From: an uncultured Lachnospiraceae bacterium
Lineage (GTDB): Bacteria > Bacillota > Clostridia > Lachnospirales > Lachnospiraceae
DNA length: 43,436 bases
NCBI GenBank assembly: GCA_900550235.1
Contig: URRQ01000017.1
Span: 1 to 43,436 of the forward strand
Direction of reading: 5' to 3'
Shown: one piece after another, positions 8,403-17,037 of the stretch
Numbering within the stretch: position 1 is the first letter of the stretch
Layout: each line of letters opens with the position of its first letter
Translations under genes and position numbers: made by a program
Notes under the pieces: generated by a model
Database searches by the model: none
What the model was told of the DNA's origin: nothing
Seen by the model: only the letters and a program-made list of their open reading frames with translations

Positions 8403-9470
8403 ATGAAAAAGATGAGTAAGACAACAAAAAGTAATATGATTACATATATCATGGTGATCCTGATCTACGTAGTTGTGCAGGCGCTTGTGTTAACAGGAAA
8501 TATGTCAAGCTTGATGCAGGGACTCTTAGTTCCTCTTTGTGCATACGTTATTTTGGCAATTTCCTTGAATCTTACAGTTGGAATTCTTGGACAGTTAAGC
8601 CTCGGGCATGCAGGCTTCATGTGTGTGGGTGCTTTTTCCAGTGCATTTTTCTCAAAATGCATGGTGGATGTGATTCCGATGGACGGTGTCCGCTTTTTAC
8701 TGGCGATTCTTGTCGGCGCGGCATCGGCAGGGATTTTTGGAATCTTGATCGGGATTCCGGTTCTTCGTCTAAAAGGAGATTACCTTGCAATCGTAACATT
8801 GGCATTTGGCGAGATCATTAAAAATGTAGTAAACATTTTATTTATAGGAAAAGATTCGAAAGGCTTTCACTTTTCTACAAAAGATTCCATGTCCCTTGGA
8901 CTGGAAGAGGGTGGAAAAGTCATTATAAACGGGCCACAGGGAATTACAGGAACCCCGAAGGATTCTACGTTTACCATTGGAGTTATTTTAATCATCATTT
9001 CTTTGATAATTATTTTGAATTTAATCTATTCCAGAAGTGGTCGTGCAATTATGGCAATCCGCGACAATCGAATCGCGGCAGAATCTGTTGGAATTAATAT
9101 TACAAAATATAAATTGATGGCATTTTCGATTTCAGCAGCGTTAGCAGGTGTGGCTGGCGTAATTTATGCACATAATCTTGCAACATTAACGGCGCAACCG
9201 AAGAACTTCGGATATAATATGTCGATTATGATTCTTGTCTTTGTAGTACTTGGCGGAATCGGTAATATTAGAGGCTCGATCATCGCAGCCATTGTCTTAA
9301 CGTTGCTTCCGGAGCTTCTTAGAGGATTGAATGATTATCGTATGCTGATCTATGCAATTGTATTGATCGTGATGATGCTGTTCAATTGGAGCCCAAAAGC
9401 GATCGAATGGAGAGAAAGACATTCCTTAAAAGGGAAATTACATAAGAAACAGAAAGCGGAGGAGGTTTAA
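8403..9470 (+). CDS. livM: Branched-chain amino acid ABC transporter permease LivM
   Basis: The second liv permease, with about nine membrane helices and the LivM signatures LAISLNLTVGILGQLSLGHA, RLKGDYLAIVTLAFGEIIKN and FVVLGGIGNIRGSIIAA. Two starts compete: GTG at 8394, immediately after the livH stop with GGAG at 8381-8384, and ATG at 8403 with AGGTGG at 8392-8397; the latter is preferred for codon strength. The difference is three residues. The C-terminus is short and charged. Confidence 0.93.
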   Translation: MKKMSKTTKSNMITYIMVILIYVVVQALVLTGNMSSLMQGLLVPLCAYVILAISLNLTVGILGQLSLGHAGFMCVGAFSSAFFSKCMVDVIPMDGVRFLLAILVGAASAGIFGILIGIPVLRLKGDYLAIVTLAFGEIIKNVVNILFIGKDSKGFHFSTKDSMSLGLEEGGKVIINGPQGITGTPKDSTFTIGVILIIISLIIILNLIYSRSGRAIMAIRDNRIAAESVGINITKYKLMAFSISAALAGVAGVIYAHNLATLTAQPKNFGYNMSIMILVFVVLGGIGNIRGSIIAAIVLTLLPELLRGLNDYRMLIYAIVLIVMMLFNWSPKAIEWRERHSLKGKLHKKQKAEEV

Positions 9471-9472
9471 TT

Positions 9473-10231
9473 ATGGCATTATTAGAAGTAGATAACTTAG
9501 GAATCTCCTTTGGAGGACTTCGTGCAGTCAATGAATTTCATATGCAGATAGAAAAAGGTTGCTTATATGGACTGATCGGACCAAACGGAGCCGGTAAGAC
9601 AACAGTATTCAATCTTCTGACAGGTGTATATAAGCCGGATTCAGGGATTATTAAATTAGATGGAGAGAACATCGTTGGCAAAAAAACGATTGATATCAAC
9701 AAGGCAGGAATTGCAAGAACATTCCAAAATATCCGTCTTTTTAAAGATTTAAGTGTATTGGATAATGTAAAAGTAGGACTTCATAATCATCACAAATATA
9801 CGACATTAGAAGGAATCTTCCGTCTCCCGAAGTATTTCAAAGTAGAAAAAGAGATGGATGAAAAAGCGATGGAGCTTTTGGAAGTGTTTGGTCTAAAAGA
9901 AGAGGCTTCAACGTTAGCATCGAACCTTCCGTATGGAAAGCAACGAAAGCTTGAAATTGCTCGTGCGCTTGCAACAGAACCGAAGCTGCTCCTTTTGGAC
10001 GAACCGGCGGCAGGTATGAATCCAAATGAGACAAAAGAATTGATGGATACGATTCGATTCGTTCGAGATAAGTTTGAGATGACAATTCTTCTGATCGAGC
10101 ATGATATGAAGCTTGTATCAGGAATCTGCGAGAAATTAACAGTGTTGAATTTTGGTGAAGTGCTTGCACAAGGCAATACAAGCGATGTGCTAAATGATCC
10201 AGAAGTTATCAAGGCATATTTAGGAGAATAG
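9473..10231 (+). CDS. livG: Branched-chain amino acid ABC transporter ATPase LivG
   Basis: A 252-aa ABC ATPase: Walker A GPNGAGKTT near residue 37, an ABC signature of the LivG form LPYGKQRKLEIARAL, Walker B LLLLDEPAAGMN, and the switch His in LIEHDMK. The LivG-specific insertion between Walker A and the Q-loop (IARTFQNIRLF) is present. It energises LivHM together with LivF. It begins 2 nt after livM with a GGAGG ribosome site in the end of livM. Confidence 0.96.
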   Translation: MALLEVDNLGISFGGLRAVNEFHMQIEKGCLYGLIGPNGAGKTTVFNLLTGVYKPDSGIIKLDGENIVGKKTIDINKAGIARTFQNIRLFKDLSVLDNVKVGLHNHHKYTTLEGIFRLPKYFKVEKEMDEKAMELLEVFGLKEEASTLASNLPYGKQRKLEIARALATEPKLLLLDEPAAGMNPNETKELMDTIRFVRDKFEMTILLIEHDMKLVSGICEKLTVLNFGEVLAQGNTSDVLNDPEVIKAYLGE

Positions 10232-10244
10232 GAGGGATGATGTC

Positions 10245-10955
10245 ATGGCAATGCTTGAAGTAAAAGATATTGAAGTGTTTTACGGCGTCATTCAGGCAAT
10301 CAAAGGAATTTCCTTTGAAGTAAATGAAGGTGAGGTCATCGCTTTGATCGGAGCCAATGGAGCAGGGAAGACAACGACATTACATACAATAACCGGACTT
10401 TTGCAGCCGAAAAAAGGCAGTATCATGTTTGAGGAAAAAGATATTACGAAAGTTCCGGCTCATAAAATCGTATCTCTTGGAATGGCACATGTTCCAGAAG
10501 GACGAAGAGTATTTGGAGAATTGACCGTATATGAAAATCTGAAAATGGGCGCTTATACGAGAAAAGATAAAGCAGAGATTCAGGAAACTTTGGAGATGGT
10601 TTACAAACGTTTTCCACGTTTGGAGGAACGAAAAAATCAGCTTGCCGGAACATTGAGTGGAGGAGAACAACAGATGCTTGCTATGGGGCGGGCGCTTATG
10701 TCACATCCGAAAATTATCGTGATGGATGAACCGTCCATGGGACTTTCCCCGATTTTTGTAAATGAGATTTTTAAGATTATTCAAGATGTAAGTAAAAGTG
10801 GAACAACCGTACTTCTTGTGGAACAGAATGCGAAGAAAGCTCTTTCTATTGCGGATAGAGCCTATGTTCTAGAGACAGGAAAAATCGTGCTGGAAGGCGA
10901 TGCGAAAGAATTGATGAATAACGATTCTATTAAGAAAGCATACTTGGGCGAATAG
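10245..10955 (+). CDS. livF: Branched-chain amino acid ABC transporter ATPase LivF
   Basis: A 236-aa ABC ATPase with Walker A IGANGAGKTTTLH, signature LSGGEQQMLAMGRAL, Walker B IIVMDEPSMGLSP and the LVEQNAK H-loop variant (Gln-Asn after Glu), which is typical of LivF as opposed to LivG. It completes the five-gene transporter in the canonical order K-H-M-G-F. It begins 13 nt after livG behind an AGGAGG site. Confidence 0.96.
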   Translation: MAMLEVKDIEVFYGVIQAIKGISFEVNEGEVIALIGANGAGKTTTLHTITGLLQPKKGSIMFEEKDITKVPAHKIVSLGMAHVPEGRRVFGELTVYENLKMGAYTRKDKAEIQETLEMVYKRFPRLEERKNQLAGTLSGGEQQMLAMGRALMSHPKIIVMDEPSMGLSPIFVNEIFKIIQDVSKSGTTVLLVEQNAKKALSIADRAYVLETGKIVLEGDAKELMNNDSIKKAYLGE

Positions 10956-10994
10956 TCACTCGTGATTCATAATGCAAAATAAGGAGGAAATGAC

Positions 10995-11618
10995 ATGGAT
11001 AATATAGTAGTTACGATTGCGAGACAGTATGGAAGCGGTGGTAAGACGATCGGCCAAATGTTTGCGGAAAAGAACGGAATGCCTTGGTATGATATGGATT
11101 TAGCGAAAATGGCATCGGAAGAAAGTGGGATTAAGGAAGAGCTGTTTCGTGAGGCAGACGAGCGGTTGAAAAACAGCCCTCTTCTTCGATTGACAACAGA
11201 TATTTATGAAGATGGAGACTTAATTCCACCGGGAAGTAAAGACTTTGTGTCCGCAAGAAATCTGTTTAATTATAAGGCGAAGATTATCAAACGTCTTGCA
11301 GAGACAGAGAATTGTGTCATCATCGGTCGCGCAGCGGATTTTGTGCTTCGAAATTATCCGAATGTAGTCAGCGTGTTCGTACATGCTTCCGATGAATTCA
11401 ATCTGGCAAGGTCCATGGAGCGGAATAGTATGACGGAAGCAGAGATGACGAAATTCATCAGTCAGACGAATCGTTATCGTGCGGACTATTATCGGCACTA
11501 TACGGGCCGTGATTGGGCAGATGCAAGAAACTATGACCTCTGTCTCAACAGTGGGAAGTTAGGATTTGAAAAATGTGTGGAAGAAATCGAAGCCTATATT
11601 AAGGTGAGATTTTCTTAG
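10995..11618 (+). CDS. Cytidylate kinase-like protein
   Basis: A 207-aa protein matching the cytidylate-kinase-like family found widely in clostridia: P-loop-like VVTIARQYGSGGKTIGQMFA at the N-terminus, YDMDLAKMASEESG, and a VIIGRAADFVLR strand-helix. The family resembles CMP kinase, but its members are usually additional to the true Cmk and their substrate is not established. It follows livF by 39 nt behind AAGGAGGAA with no terminator between, so it is probably the last gene of the liv transcript. It ends before a large double-stem hairpin. A link to amino acid transport is positional only. Confidence 0.8.
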   Translation: MDNIVVTIARQYGSGGKTIGQMFAEKNGMPWYDMDLAKMASEESGIKEELFREADERLKNSPLLRLTTDIYEDGDLIPPGSKDFVSARNLFNYKAKIIKRLAETENCVIIGRAADFVLRNYPNVVSVFVHASDEFNLARSMERNSMTEAEMTKFISQTNRYRADYYRHYTGRDWADARNYDLCLNSGKLGFEKCVEEIEAYIKVRFS

Positions 11619-11641
11619 ACTTAACAGTAGGAAATAACAAA

Positions 11642-11707
11642 AAAATAAGAATCTTCCAAAGAATATCAGTATTTAAAGACTGATTTCTAAGGAAGATTCT
11701 TATTTTA
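11642..11707 (+). repeat. Double-stem palindromic element, copy A (probable terminator of the liv operon)
   Basis: A perfect 16-bp outer stem (AAAATAAGAATCTTCC at 11642-11657 with its complement at 11691-11706) encloses a second stem ATCAGT (11665-11670)/ACTGAT (11679-11684). The 3' arm ends TTATTTTAT, so it can terminate transcription. Its sequence, including the interior AGAA-ATCAGTATTT block, closely resembles the element at 42481-42549, so these are dispersed copies of one element rather than unrelated terminators. Confidence 0.75.
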
Positions 11708-11718
11708 TACAATTCAAT

Positions 11719-11747
11719 TTGACGCATTAAAGTATCAGAGTTATAAT
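11719..11747 (+). promoter_or_regulatory. Sigma-A promoter of iorA-iorB-paaK
   Basis: TTGACG (11719-11724), a 17-bp spacer and a perfect TATAAT (11742-11747), 45 bp before iorA and directly after the liv-operon terminator element. Confidence 0.85.
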
Positions 11748-11792
11748 GTAAGATAAATATGTATTTCGAAGCAGAGTGAAGGAGCTGAGATT

Positions 11793-13613
11793 ATGGGAAA
11801 AGAATTAATGATGGGAAATCATGCAATTGCTCTTGGTGCGATTCGAGCCGGGGTTGGTGTAGTAAGCGGATATCCGGGAACTCCATCTACGGAAGTGTTG
11901 GAGACAGTTGCTAAATATAATCAAGGAGATATTTATGTCGAGTGGTCGGTCAATGAAAAAGCAGCGCTTGAAGTGGCTGCCGGGGCAGCATACACAGGAA
12001 AGAGAAGTATGGTGACAATGAAACAGGTAGGATTAAATGCCTGTGCTGATCCGGTAATGAGTCTTTCTTACATAGGGGTAAAAGGAGGAATGGTCATTGT
12101 AGTTGCAGATGATCCCGGACCGATTTCTTCTCAAACAGAACAGGATACAAGATATTTTGCTGGATTTGCAAAGCTTCCGGTATTTGATCCGGTGTCGCCG
12201 GAAGAAGCATACGAGATGGTGCAAGATGCGTTTGAGTATTCGGAAAAATATGAGACACCGGTTATTTTGCGTCCGACGACAAGAATCTGTCATGGGTGTG
12301 TGACGTTGGATGTGGATCATGCGAGAAAAGAAGTGAAAACAGAAGGATTCAAAAAAGATGATTCTCGTTGGGTGATTTTTCCAAGAACTTCTTATCTGAA
12401 GCATATCAAACTGGAAGAACGTTATCCGAAGCTTTCTGATGATTTTTCTACCTATCGATTCAATGAATTGACGGGACAAGGACAAATAGGAATCGTAGCA
12501 TCCGGGGACAGTTACATGTATGCAAAAGAAGCGCTTCAGCTCTTGGGGATAGAGAGTGGAGCGTATAAGTTGTTGAAAGTAGCAACAGCATATCCATTTC
12601 CGCAGAAATTAGCATTAGAGTTCCTGGAAGGATTGGAGGAGGTTATCGTATTGGAAGAATTGGAACCGGTTTTGGAACGAGAACTTCTCTTGCTTTGTGG
12701 AAAAGAAAAGATTCAGACAACGATTCGTGGAAAACTGACGAAAGATGTACCGATTGCCGGGGAAAACACGGTGGTTTCCGTGAAAAAGGTGTTAAAAAAG
12801 ATTTTAGAAAGATATATGAAGATTGAGAACGAGGAAGAAGTGGAACGAGAAGAAGCACCGGTTCTTCCGATACGACCGCCGGTACTTTGTGCAGGCTGTC
12901 CGCACCGGGCATCATTCTATGCGGTGAAACAGGCGATGAAGGGGAAAAAGGCAGTATTTACCGGAGATATTGGTTGCTATACATTGGGAAATGCAGCGCC
13001 TCTTGGCATGGTAGATACTTGTCTTTGCATGGGAGCAGGTGTAACGATGGCGCAAGGACTTCATCGGGCAGAGCCGGATGGTGTCCACATTGCATTTATC
13101 GGTGACGCTACATTTTTCCACACAGGGATTACCGGAGTAGTGAATGCAGTATACAATCAGACCAAAATGGTGCTTGTAGTACTGGATAATTCAACAACGG
13201 CAATGACAGGACATCAGCCGCATCCGGGAACCGGAATGACCATGATGGGAGATGTGGCAGAGAAAATCAGCATTCCAAAGATATTGGAAGCGATTGGTGT
13301 GAAATCTGTCGTTACGGTAGATCCGCTGAATTTGAAAGGTGCGATCAGCGCTGTTCAAGAGGCGGCAGAGTGTGAAGGAGTAAGCGCTGTCATTTTCAAA
13401 GCGCCATGTGTTGCGGTGGCGAAAGTAACGAAGAAATGTAAAGCAGAAGAAGACATTTGTATTGGCTGTCAAAAATGTTTGAAAGAGATCGGCTGCCCGG
13501 CGCTTCAAAAGATAGGGAAAAAAGTAGTCGTTGATCAAGGACTTTGTAATGGTTGTGGATTGTGTATGAAGATTTGTCCGGTACACGCGATTGGAGGTGA
13601 AGGGGAATGCTAA
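11793..13613 (+). CDS. iorA: Indolepyruvate:ferredoxin oxidoreductase, alpha subunit
   Basis: The large subunit (606 aa) of the thiamine-diphosphate 2-oxoacid oxidoreductase that converts aryl pyruvates plus CoA to aryl-acetyl-CoA, CO2 and reduced ferredoxin. Visible parts: an N-terminal pyrimidine-binding domain (MGNHAIALGAIRAGVGVVSG, then YPGTPSTEV), a central domain, a TPP/Mg-binding region near residues 365-470 (CAGCPHRASF, FTGDIGCYTLG, FIGDATFFHTG) and a C-terminal pair of Fe-S motifs (CIGCQKCLKEIGCP and CNGCGLCMKICP). The first cluster motif is the irregular form usual for IorA. It overlaps iorB by 7 nt. Role: fermentation of Trp/Phe/Tyr after transamination, yielding reductant. Confidence 0.95.
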   Translation: MGKELMMGNHAIALGAIRAGVGVVSGYPGTPSTEVLETVAKYNQGDIYVEWSVNEKAALEVAAGAAYTGKRSMVTMKQVGLNACADPVMSLSYIGVKGGMVIVVADDPGPISSQTEQDTRYFAGFAKLPVFDPVSPEEAYEMVQDAFEYSEKYETPVILRPTTRICHGCVTLDVDHARKEVKTEGFKKDDSRWVIFPRTSYLKHIKLEERYPKLSDDFSTYRFNELTGQGQIGIVASGDSYMYAKEALQLLGIESGAYKLLKVATAYPFPQKLALEFLEGLEEVIVLEELEPVLERELLLLCGKEKIQTTIRGKLTKDVPIAGENTVVSVKKVLKKILERYMKIENEEEVEREEAPVLPIRPPVLCAGCPHRASFYAVKQAMKGKKAVFTGDIGCYTLGNAAPLGMVDTCLCMGAGVTMAQGLHRAEPDGVHIAFIGDATFFHTGITGVVNAVYNQTKMVLVVLDNSTTAMTGHQPHPGTGMTMMGDVAEKISIPKILEAIGVKSVVTVDPLNLKGAISAVQEAAECEGVSAVIFKAPCVAVAKVTKKCKAEEDICIGCQKCLKEIGCPALQKIGKKVVVDQGLCNGCGLCMKICPVHAIGGEGEC

Positions 13614-14191
13614 ATTGTTTGTTAGCCGGAGTTGGGGGTCAAGGAACGGTACTTGCATCTAAACTGTTGGCGCAAGCTGCCATAAAACAAGGGCTGCAGG
13701 CAAGAACTGCGGAGACTATCGGAATGGCGCAACGAGGAGGTTGTGTGGTCAGCCATGTACGGATTGGCAGAGAAAGTTATTCACCGTTGATTACAGCAGG
13801 GCAGGCGGATGTGTTGATTGGATTTGAACCGGCGGAAGCGGTCAGATGCCTTTCTTATCTAAAAAAAGGTGGAACGGTAATCGTCAGCAATCATGCGATC
13901 AAACCAATAACGGATACATTTTCTAAGGTACCATATGACGAAAAGGTAATGCTGGATTATTTGAAAAAACAGGTAGAGAATCTGGTTGTTGTAGATACAG
14001 AGGAAGTTTGTAAAAAAGCAGGATCCTCGAAAGTAGTGAATATTGCGCTTTTAGGGGCGGCTTCAGCGAGCGGCTGCTTATCCATTTCCAAAGAGGAATT
14101 ATTACAGATTATTTCCGAACAGATTCCGGAAAAATATCAGAAGATGAACAAAACAGCCTTGTTAGAAGGTGCGAAATATGCGGAGGATTAG
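13607..14191 (+). CDS. iorB: Indolepyruvate:ferredoxin oxidoreductase, beta subunit
   Basis: A 194-aa gamma-type subunit of the 2-oxoacid:ferredoxin oxidoreductase family, with the diagnostic opening LLAGVGGQGTVLASKLLAQA, then TAETIGMAQRGGCVVSHVRIG. It pairs with IorA to bind CoA and shuttle electrons. Its ATG lies within the end of iorA (overlap 13607-13613), giving coupled translation. The following paaK starts 5 nt after its stop. Confidence 0.94.
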   Translation: MLNCLLAGVGGQGTVLASKLLAQAAIKQGLQARTAETIGMAQRGGCVVSHVRIGRESYSPLITAGQADVLIGFEPAEAVRCLSYLKKGGTVIVSNHAIKPITDTFSKVPYDEKVMLDYLKKQVENLVVVDTEEVCKKAGSSKVVNIALLGAASASGCLSISKEELLQIISEQIPEKYQKMNKTALLEGAKYAED

Positions 14192-14196
14192 ACGGA

Positions 14197-15432
14197 ATGA
14201 GAATGAATGAGACACAATTTCAAGAAATTAAAGAATTGCTTCAGAGATTAGTGGCAAGAGAGGGAAGTTTTTATCAGAAAAAGTATCAAGGAATCGATAT
14301 CGAAGGAATCCGGACGCAGGAGGATTTTGAGACACTTCCGTTTACAAATAAGGACGAACTAAGAGAAGGATATCCGTTGGGACTGATGGCGGTAGATGAA
14401 AGTCAGATTGTAAGAATTCACTCATCTTCCGGAACAACAGGAACGCCAATTATTATTCCATATACAAAGAAAGATATTGAAGATTGGGCAGTGATGTTTG
14501 AACGCTGTTATAAAACAGCAGGTATGACAAACATGGATCGCGTGCAGATCACTCCGGGATATGGACTTTGGACAGCCGGAATCGGATTTCAAAATGGAGC
14601 AGAACGTCTTGGGGCGATGGTAGTTCCAATGGGACCGGGTAATACAGACAAGCAGATCAAGATGATGATGGATATGAAGAGTACGGTACTTTGCGCTACA
14701 TCTTCTTATGCCCTTCTTCTTGCTGAGGAGATTGCAAAAAGAAAAGTAGGAGATAAGATTTGTCTGAAGAAAGGTATTATCGGTTCAGAACGTTGGGGAC
14801 ATAAGATGAGAAGACGAATCGCCAACGAACTTGGAGTAGAGCTTTACGATATCTACGGATTGACAGAAATCTATGGACCGGGAATTGCAATGAGTTGCCA
14901 GTATGAGAATGGTATGCATTACTGGGACGATTATGTGTATTTTGAAATTATTGATCCAAAGACCGGAGAAGTGCTGCCAGATGGAGAAGTTGGGGAACTT
15001 GTGATCACAGCCTTCCGAAAAGAAGGAGCGCCACTGATCCGTTATCGTACCCATGATTTGACGAGAATTATGACAGAACCTTGTCCATGCGGTTGTCCAT
15101 ATCCGAGAATTGATATTCTAACAGGAAGAACAGATGATATGGTAAAAGTAAAGGGCGTTAATATCTATCCGGGACAGATTGAGGATATGCTTCGAGAAGT
15201 AGATGGGGTCAGCAGCGAATATCAGGTGATGATCGATCATCTAAATGGAAAAGACATTATGACGTTGTTCTTCGAAACAGAGTTTATGGATCGAAAGAAA
15301 CAGATTCAATTAGATGTCAAACAATATGTAAAGGATAAGATCGGTCTGACGATTGTTCCGAAAGCAGTGCCGATCGGAGATCTTCCACGAAGCGAGAAAA
15401 AATCAAAGAGAATCTTTGATAATCGATATTAG
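14197..15432 (+). CDS. paaK: Phenylacetate-CoA ligase family protein
   Basis: An adenylate-forming enzyme (411 aa) with the AMP-binding P-loop HSSSGTTGTPIIIPYTKKDI near residue 75, the YDIYGLTEIYGPG motif near residue 225 and the hinge RTDDMVKVKGVNIYPGQIE. The length fits PaaK rather than longer acyl-CoA synthetases. With IorAB next door, the likely direction is conversion of aryl-acetyl-CoA to the free acid with ATP gain, or activation of aryl acetates. ATG at 14197 or 14203 both fit the GGAGG at 14180-14184. Its 3' end runs in the same frame straight into a transporter stump. Confidence 0.92.
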   Translation: MRMNETQFQEIKELLQRLVAREGSFYQKKYQGIDIEGIRTQEDFETLPFTNKDELREGYPLGLMAVDESQIVRIHSSSGTTGTPIIIPYTKKDIEDWAVMFERCYKTAGMTNMDRVQITPGYGLWTAGIGFQNGAERLGAMVVPMGPGNTDKQIKMMMDMKSTVLCATSSYALLLAEEIAKRKVGDKICLKKGIIGSERWGHKMRRRIANELGVELYDIYGLTEIYGPGIAMSCQYENGMHYWDDYVYFEIIDPKTGEVLPDGEVGELVITAFRKEGAPLIRYRTHDLTRIMTEPCPCGCPYPRIDILTGRTDDMVKVKGVNIYPGQIEDMLREVDGVSSEYQVMIDHLNGKDIMTLFFETEFMDRKKQIQLDVKQYVKDKIGLTIVPKAVPIGDLPRSEKKSKRIFDNRY

Positions 15433-15438
15433 GAATAT

Positions 15439-15744
15439 GTGTTACCTGTGTATTTTATTTCCATGATTGTATTTACAATTGGAGAGATTTGTGAGACACT
15501 AGGAAGACAGCCTTATCTCACGAGACGTATTCCAGCATCACACAGAGGAAGATTTTCTTCTTGCTATACGGTATTTGCAGGAGCGTTTCAATTGTCCGGG
15601 CAACAGATAGTAGGCCATATGGCAGACACTACATCCATGCAAGTAGTCTGGATGTTCATTGTAGCAATCGGAGTGATGAACATTCTTGGATTTTTCCTGC
15701 TTCGACAGAGAGATAAGAAAGCTTTTTCTTTACTTTACAAATAA
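15439..15744 (+). pseudogene. 3' remnant of an MFS transporter
   Basis: About 100 codons encode the last three membrane helices of a major facilitator protein: PVYFISMIVFTIGEICETLG, then RIPASHRGRFSSCYTVFAGA and a helix ending in FFLLRQRDKK. A full MFS protein has about 400 residues and 12 helices, so three quarters of the gene is missing. There is no convincing ribosome site before the GTG at 15439, and the frame is continuous with paaK through the paaK stop (15430-15432). A deletion that joined paaK to the transporter's tail is the simplest explanation. The reading frame is undamaged within the stump, suggesting a recent event. Confidence 0.75.
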
Positions 15745-15757
15745 GAAGGGGATAGAT

Positions 15758-16678
15758 ATGGTATCAGAAGAATTATTAAAAGATGCCTTAGAATACGGAA
15801 AGGCATTTATCAAAAATGGGCAGACGGCTCAGTATATTCCGGAACTAAAGAATGTCAATAAATATTACTTGGGCATCTGTGTCATTACGCAAGATGGAAA
15901 AATATTTGAAGAAGGAGATGTGAATATTCCATTCACCATTCAAAGTATTTCCAAATTAGTTTCTTTGATCTTGGCAATTCGGGATTGTGGAGCAGACTAT
16001 CTGTTTCATGACAAGGTAGGAGTAGAACCGACCGGAGATCCATTTAACTCGATCGTAAAATTAGAGACAAAAACACGTCCGTTTAATCCGTTTATCAATG
16101 CAGGAGCTATTACGATCGCAAGTTGTATCAAAGGAAAAGATTCCGATGAAAAATTTGAACGCTTTTTATCCTTTATTCGAAAACTGTGCAATAATCAGGA
16201 GATCGACTTAAATCAGGCGGTTTATGAATCGGAAAAGCAGACAGGGGATAGAAACAGAGCACTTGCATATTATTTGAAAGCTTCCGGGATTCTGGAAGGA
16301 GATGTGAGCGAATGTTTGGACTTTTATTTCAAAATGTGTTCAGTGAATGTGACGGCGCATGATATTGCGAGAATGAGTCTTGTGCTTGCCTGTCAGGGGA
16401 TCGATCCGCAGAGCGGTGAGATATTGATTGAACCGCAGAATGCAAAAGCAATCCGTGCTTTGATGCTGACTTGCGGTATGTATGACGGTTCGGGAGAGTT
16501 CGCAATGAGTGTTGGTTTTCCGGCGAAGAGTGGTGTTGGAGGCGGAATTGCAGTTCCGCTTGTAGACCGTATGGGAATCGGTGTATTCGGTCCGTCTCTT
16601 GACGAAAAAGGCAATAGTGTAGGCGGAGTGAAGATGCTGGAGTATCTTTCAAAAAAATTAAACTGTACATTATTTTAA
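15758..16678 (+). CDS. glsA: Glutaminase
   Basis: A serine-dependent glutaminase (beta-lactamase-like fold), 306 aa, hydrolysing glutamine to glutamate and ammonia. Family signatures: IQSISKLVSLILAI with the catalytic Ser in SxxK, EPTGDPFNSI, RPFNPFINAGAITIAS, and the C-terminal GKSG-like segment PAKSGVGGGIAVPLVDRMGI. The frame is open further upstream to 15686, but the correct start is the ATG at 15758, behind AAGGGG; the extension would be translated from the MFS stump. Likely part of the amino-acid catabolic block and possibly of acid tolerance, as for other bacterial glutaminases. Confidence 0.94.
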   Translation: MVSEELLKDALEYGKAFIKNGQTAQYIPELKNVNKYYLGICVITQDGKIFEEGDVNIPFTIQSISKLVSLILAIRDCGADYLFHDKVGVEPTGDPFNSIVKLETKTRPFNPFINAGAITIASCIKGKDSDEKFERFLSFIRKLCNNQEIDLNQAVYESEKQTGDRNRALAYYLKASGILEGDVSECLDFYFKMCSVNVTAHDIARMSLVLACQGIDPQSGEILIEPQNAKAIRALMLTCGMYDGSGEFAMSVGFPAKSGVGGGIAVPLVDRMGIGVFGPSLDEKGNSVGGVKMLEYLSKKLNCTLF

Positions 16679-16684
16679 GATGTC

Positions 16685-16713
16685 TTGACAAATAAGGAAA
16701 GATACGCTAAGAT
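16685..16713 (+). promoter_or_regulatory. Sigma-A promoter of the tyrS T-box transcript
   Basis: Perfect TTGACA (16685-16690), a 17-bp spacer and TAAGAT (16708-16713), about ten bases before the T-box leader. Confidence 0.85.
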
Positions 16714-16719
16714 TTCATT

Positions 16720-17001
16720 CAGATAGAGAACAGCGACGAAAAGAACAAGTAGTAGTTGAAAATGCCATACAGAAAGCAGCCGGTTGATGAGAGGCGCATG
16801 GACTATCAATTATGAATACATCTTGGAGCTTCACACCGAAAGGAGACGAGTAGGCTGTGACGGAACGACACACGTTACTGTGTCACGAGTATTGTCAGAT
16901 ACTTGCAGAGGTATCCGGTGCGAGTCGGATATGAATAAAGGTGGTACCGCGAGATTATACCCTCGTCCTTTAAACGATAGTTTAAGGACGAGGTTTTTTT
17001 C
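16720..17001 (+). ncRNA. Tyrosine T-box riboswitch leader of tyrS
   Basis: A roughly 280-nt untranslated leader with the parts of a T-box in order: Stem I beginning with AGCGACGAAAAGAACAAGTA, a specifier loop where GAATACAT presents TAC (Tyr) at 16817-16819, intermediate stems, the T-box proper AAAGGTGGTACCGCG at 16937-16951, and a terminator hairpin at 16961-16993. Uncharged tRNA-Tyr should pair with the TAC specifier and with the GGTGG bulge, stabilising the antiterminator and switching tyrS on when tyrosine is scarce. The specifier agrees with the downstream gene. This accounts for the 359-bp gap between glsA and tyrS. Confidence 0.95.
16961..17000 (+). terminator. T-box regulated terminator before tyrS
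   Basis: A 14-15-bp stem beginning CCTCGTCCTTTAAAC (16961-16975), with a GATA loop and the complementary GTTTAAGGACGAGG (16980-16993) plus seven Ts. It is the OFF structure of the T-box. Confidence 0.95.
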
Positions 17002-17037
17002 GTCCTTTAGAAAAGAAAGAAAATGGAGGAAAAGAAT

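Noticed and set aside
15686..15757. N-terminal extension of the glutaminase
   Set aside because: It translates the MFS remnant in another frame; the ATG at 15758 has its own ribosome site and gives the normal length.
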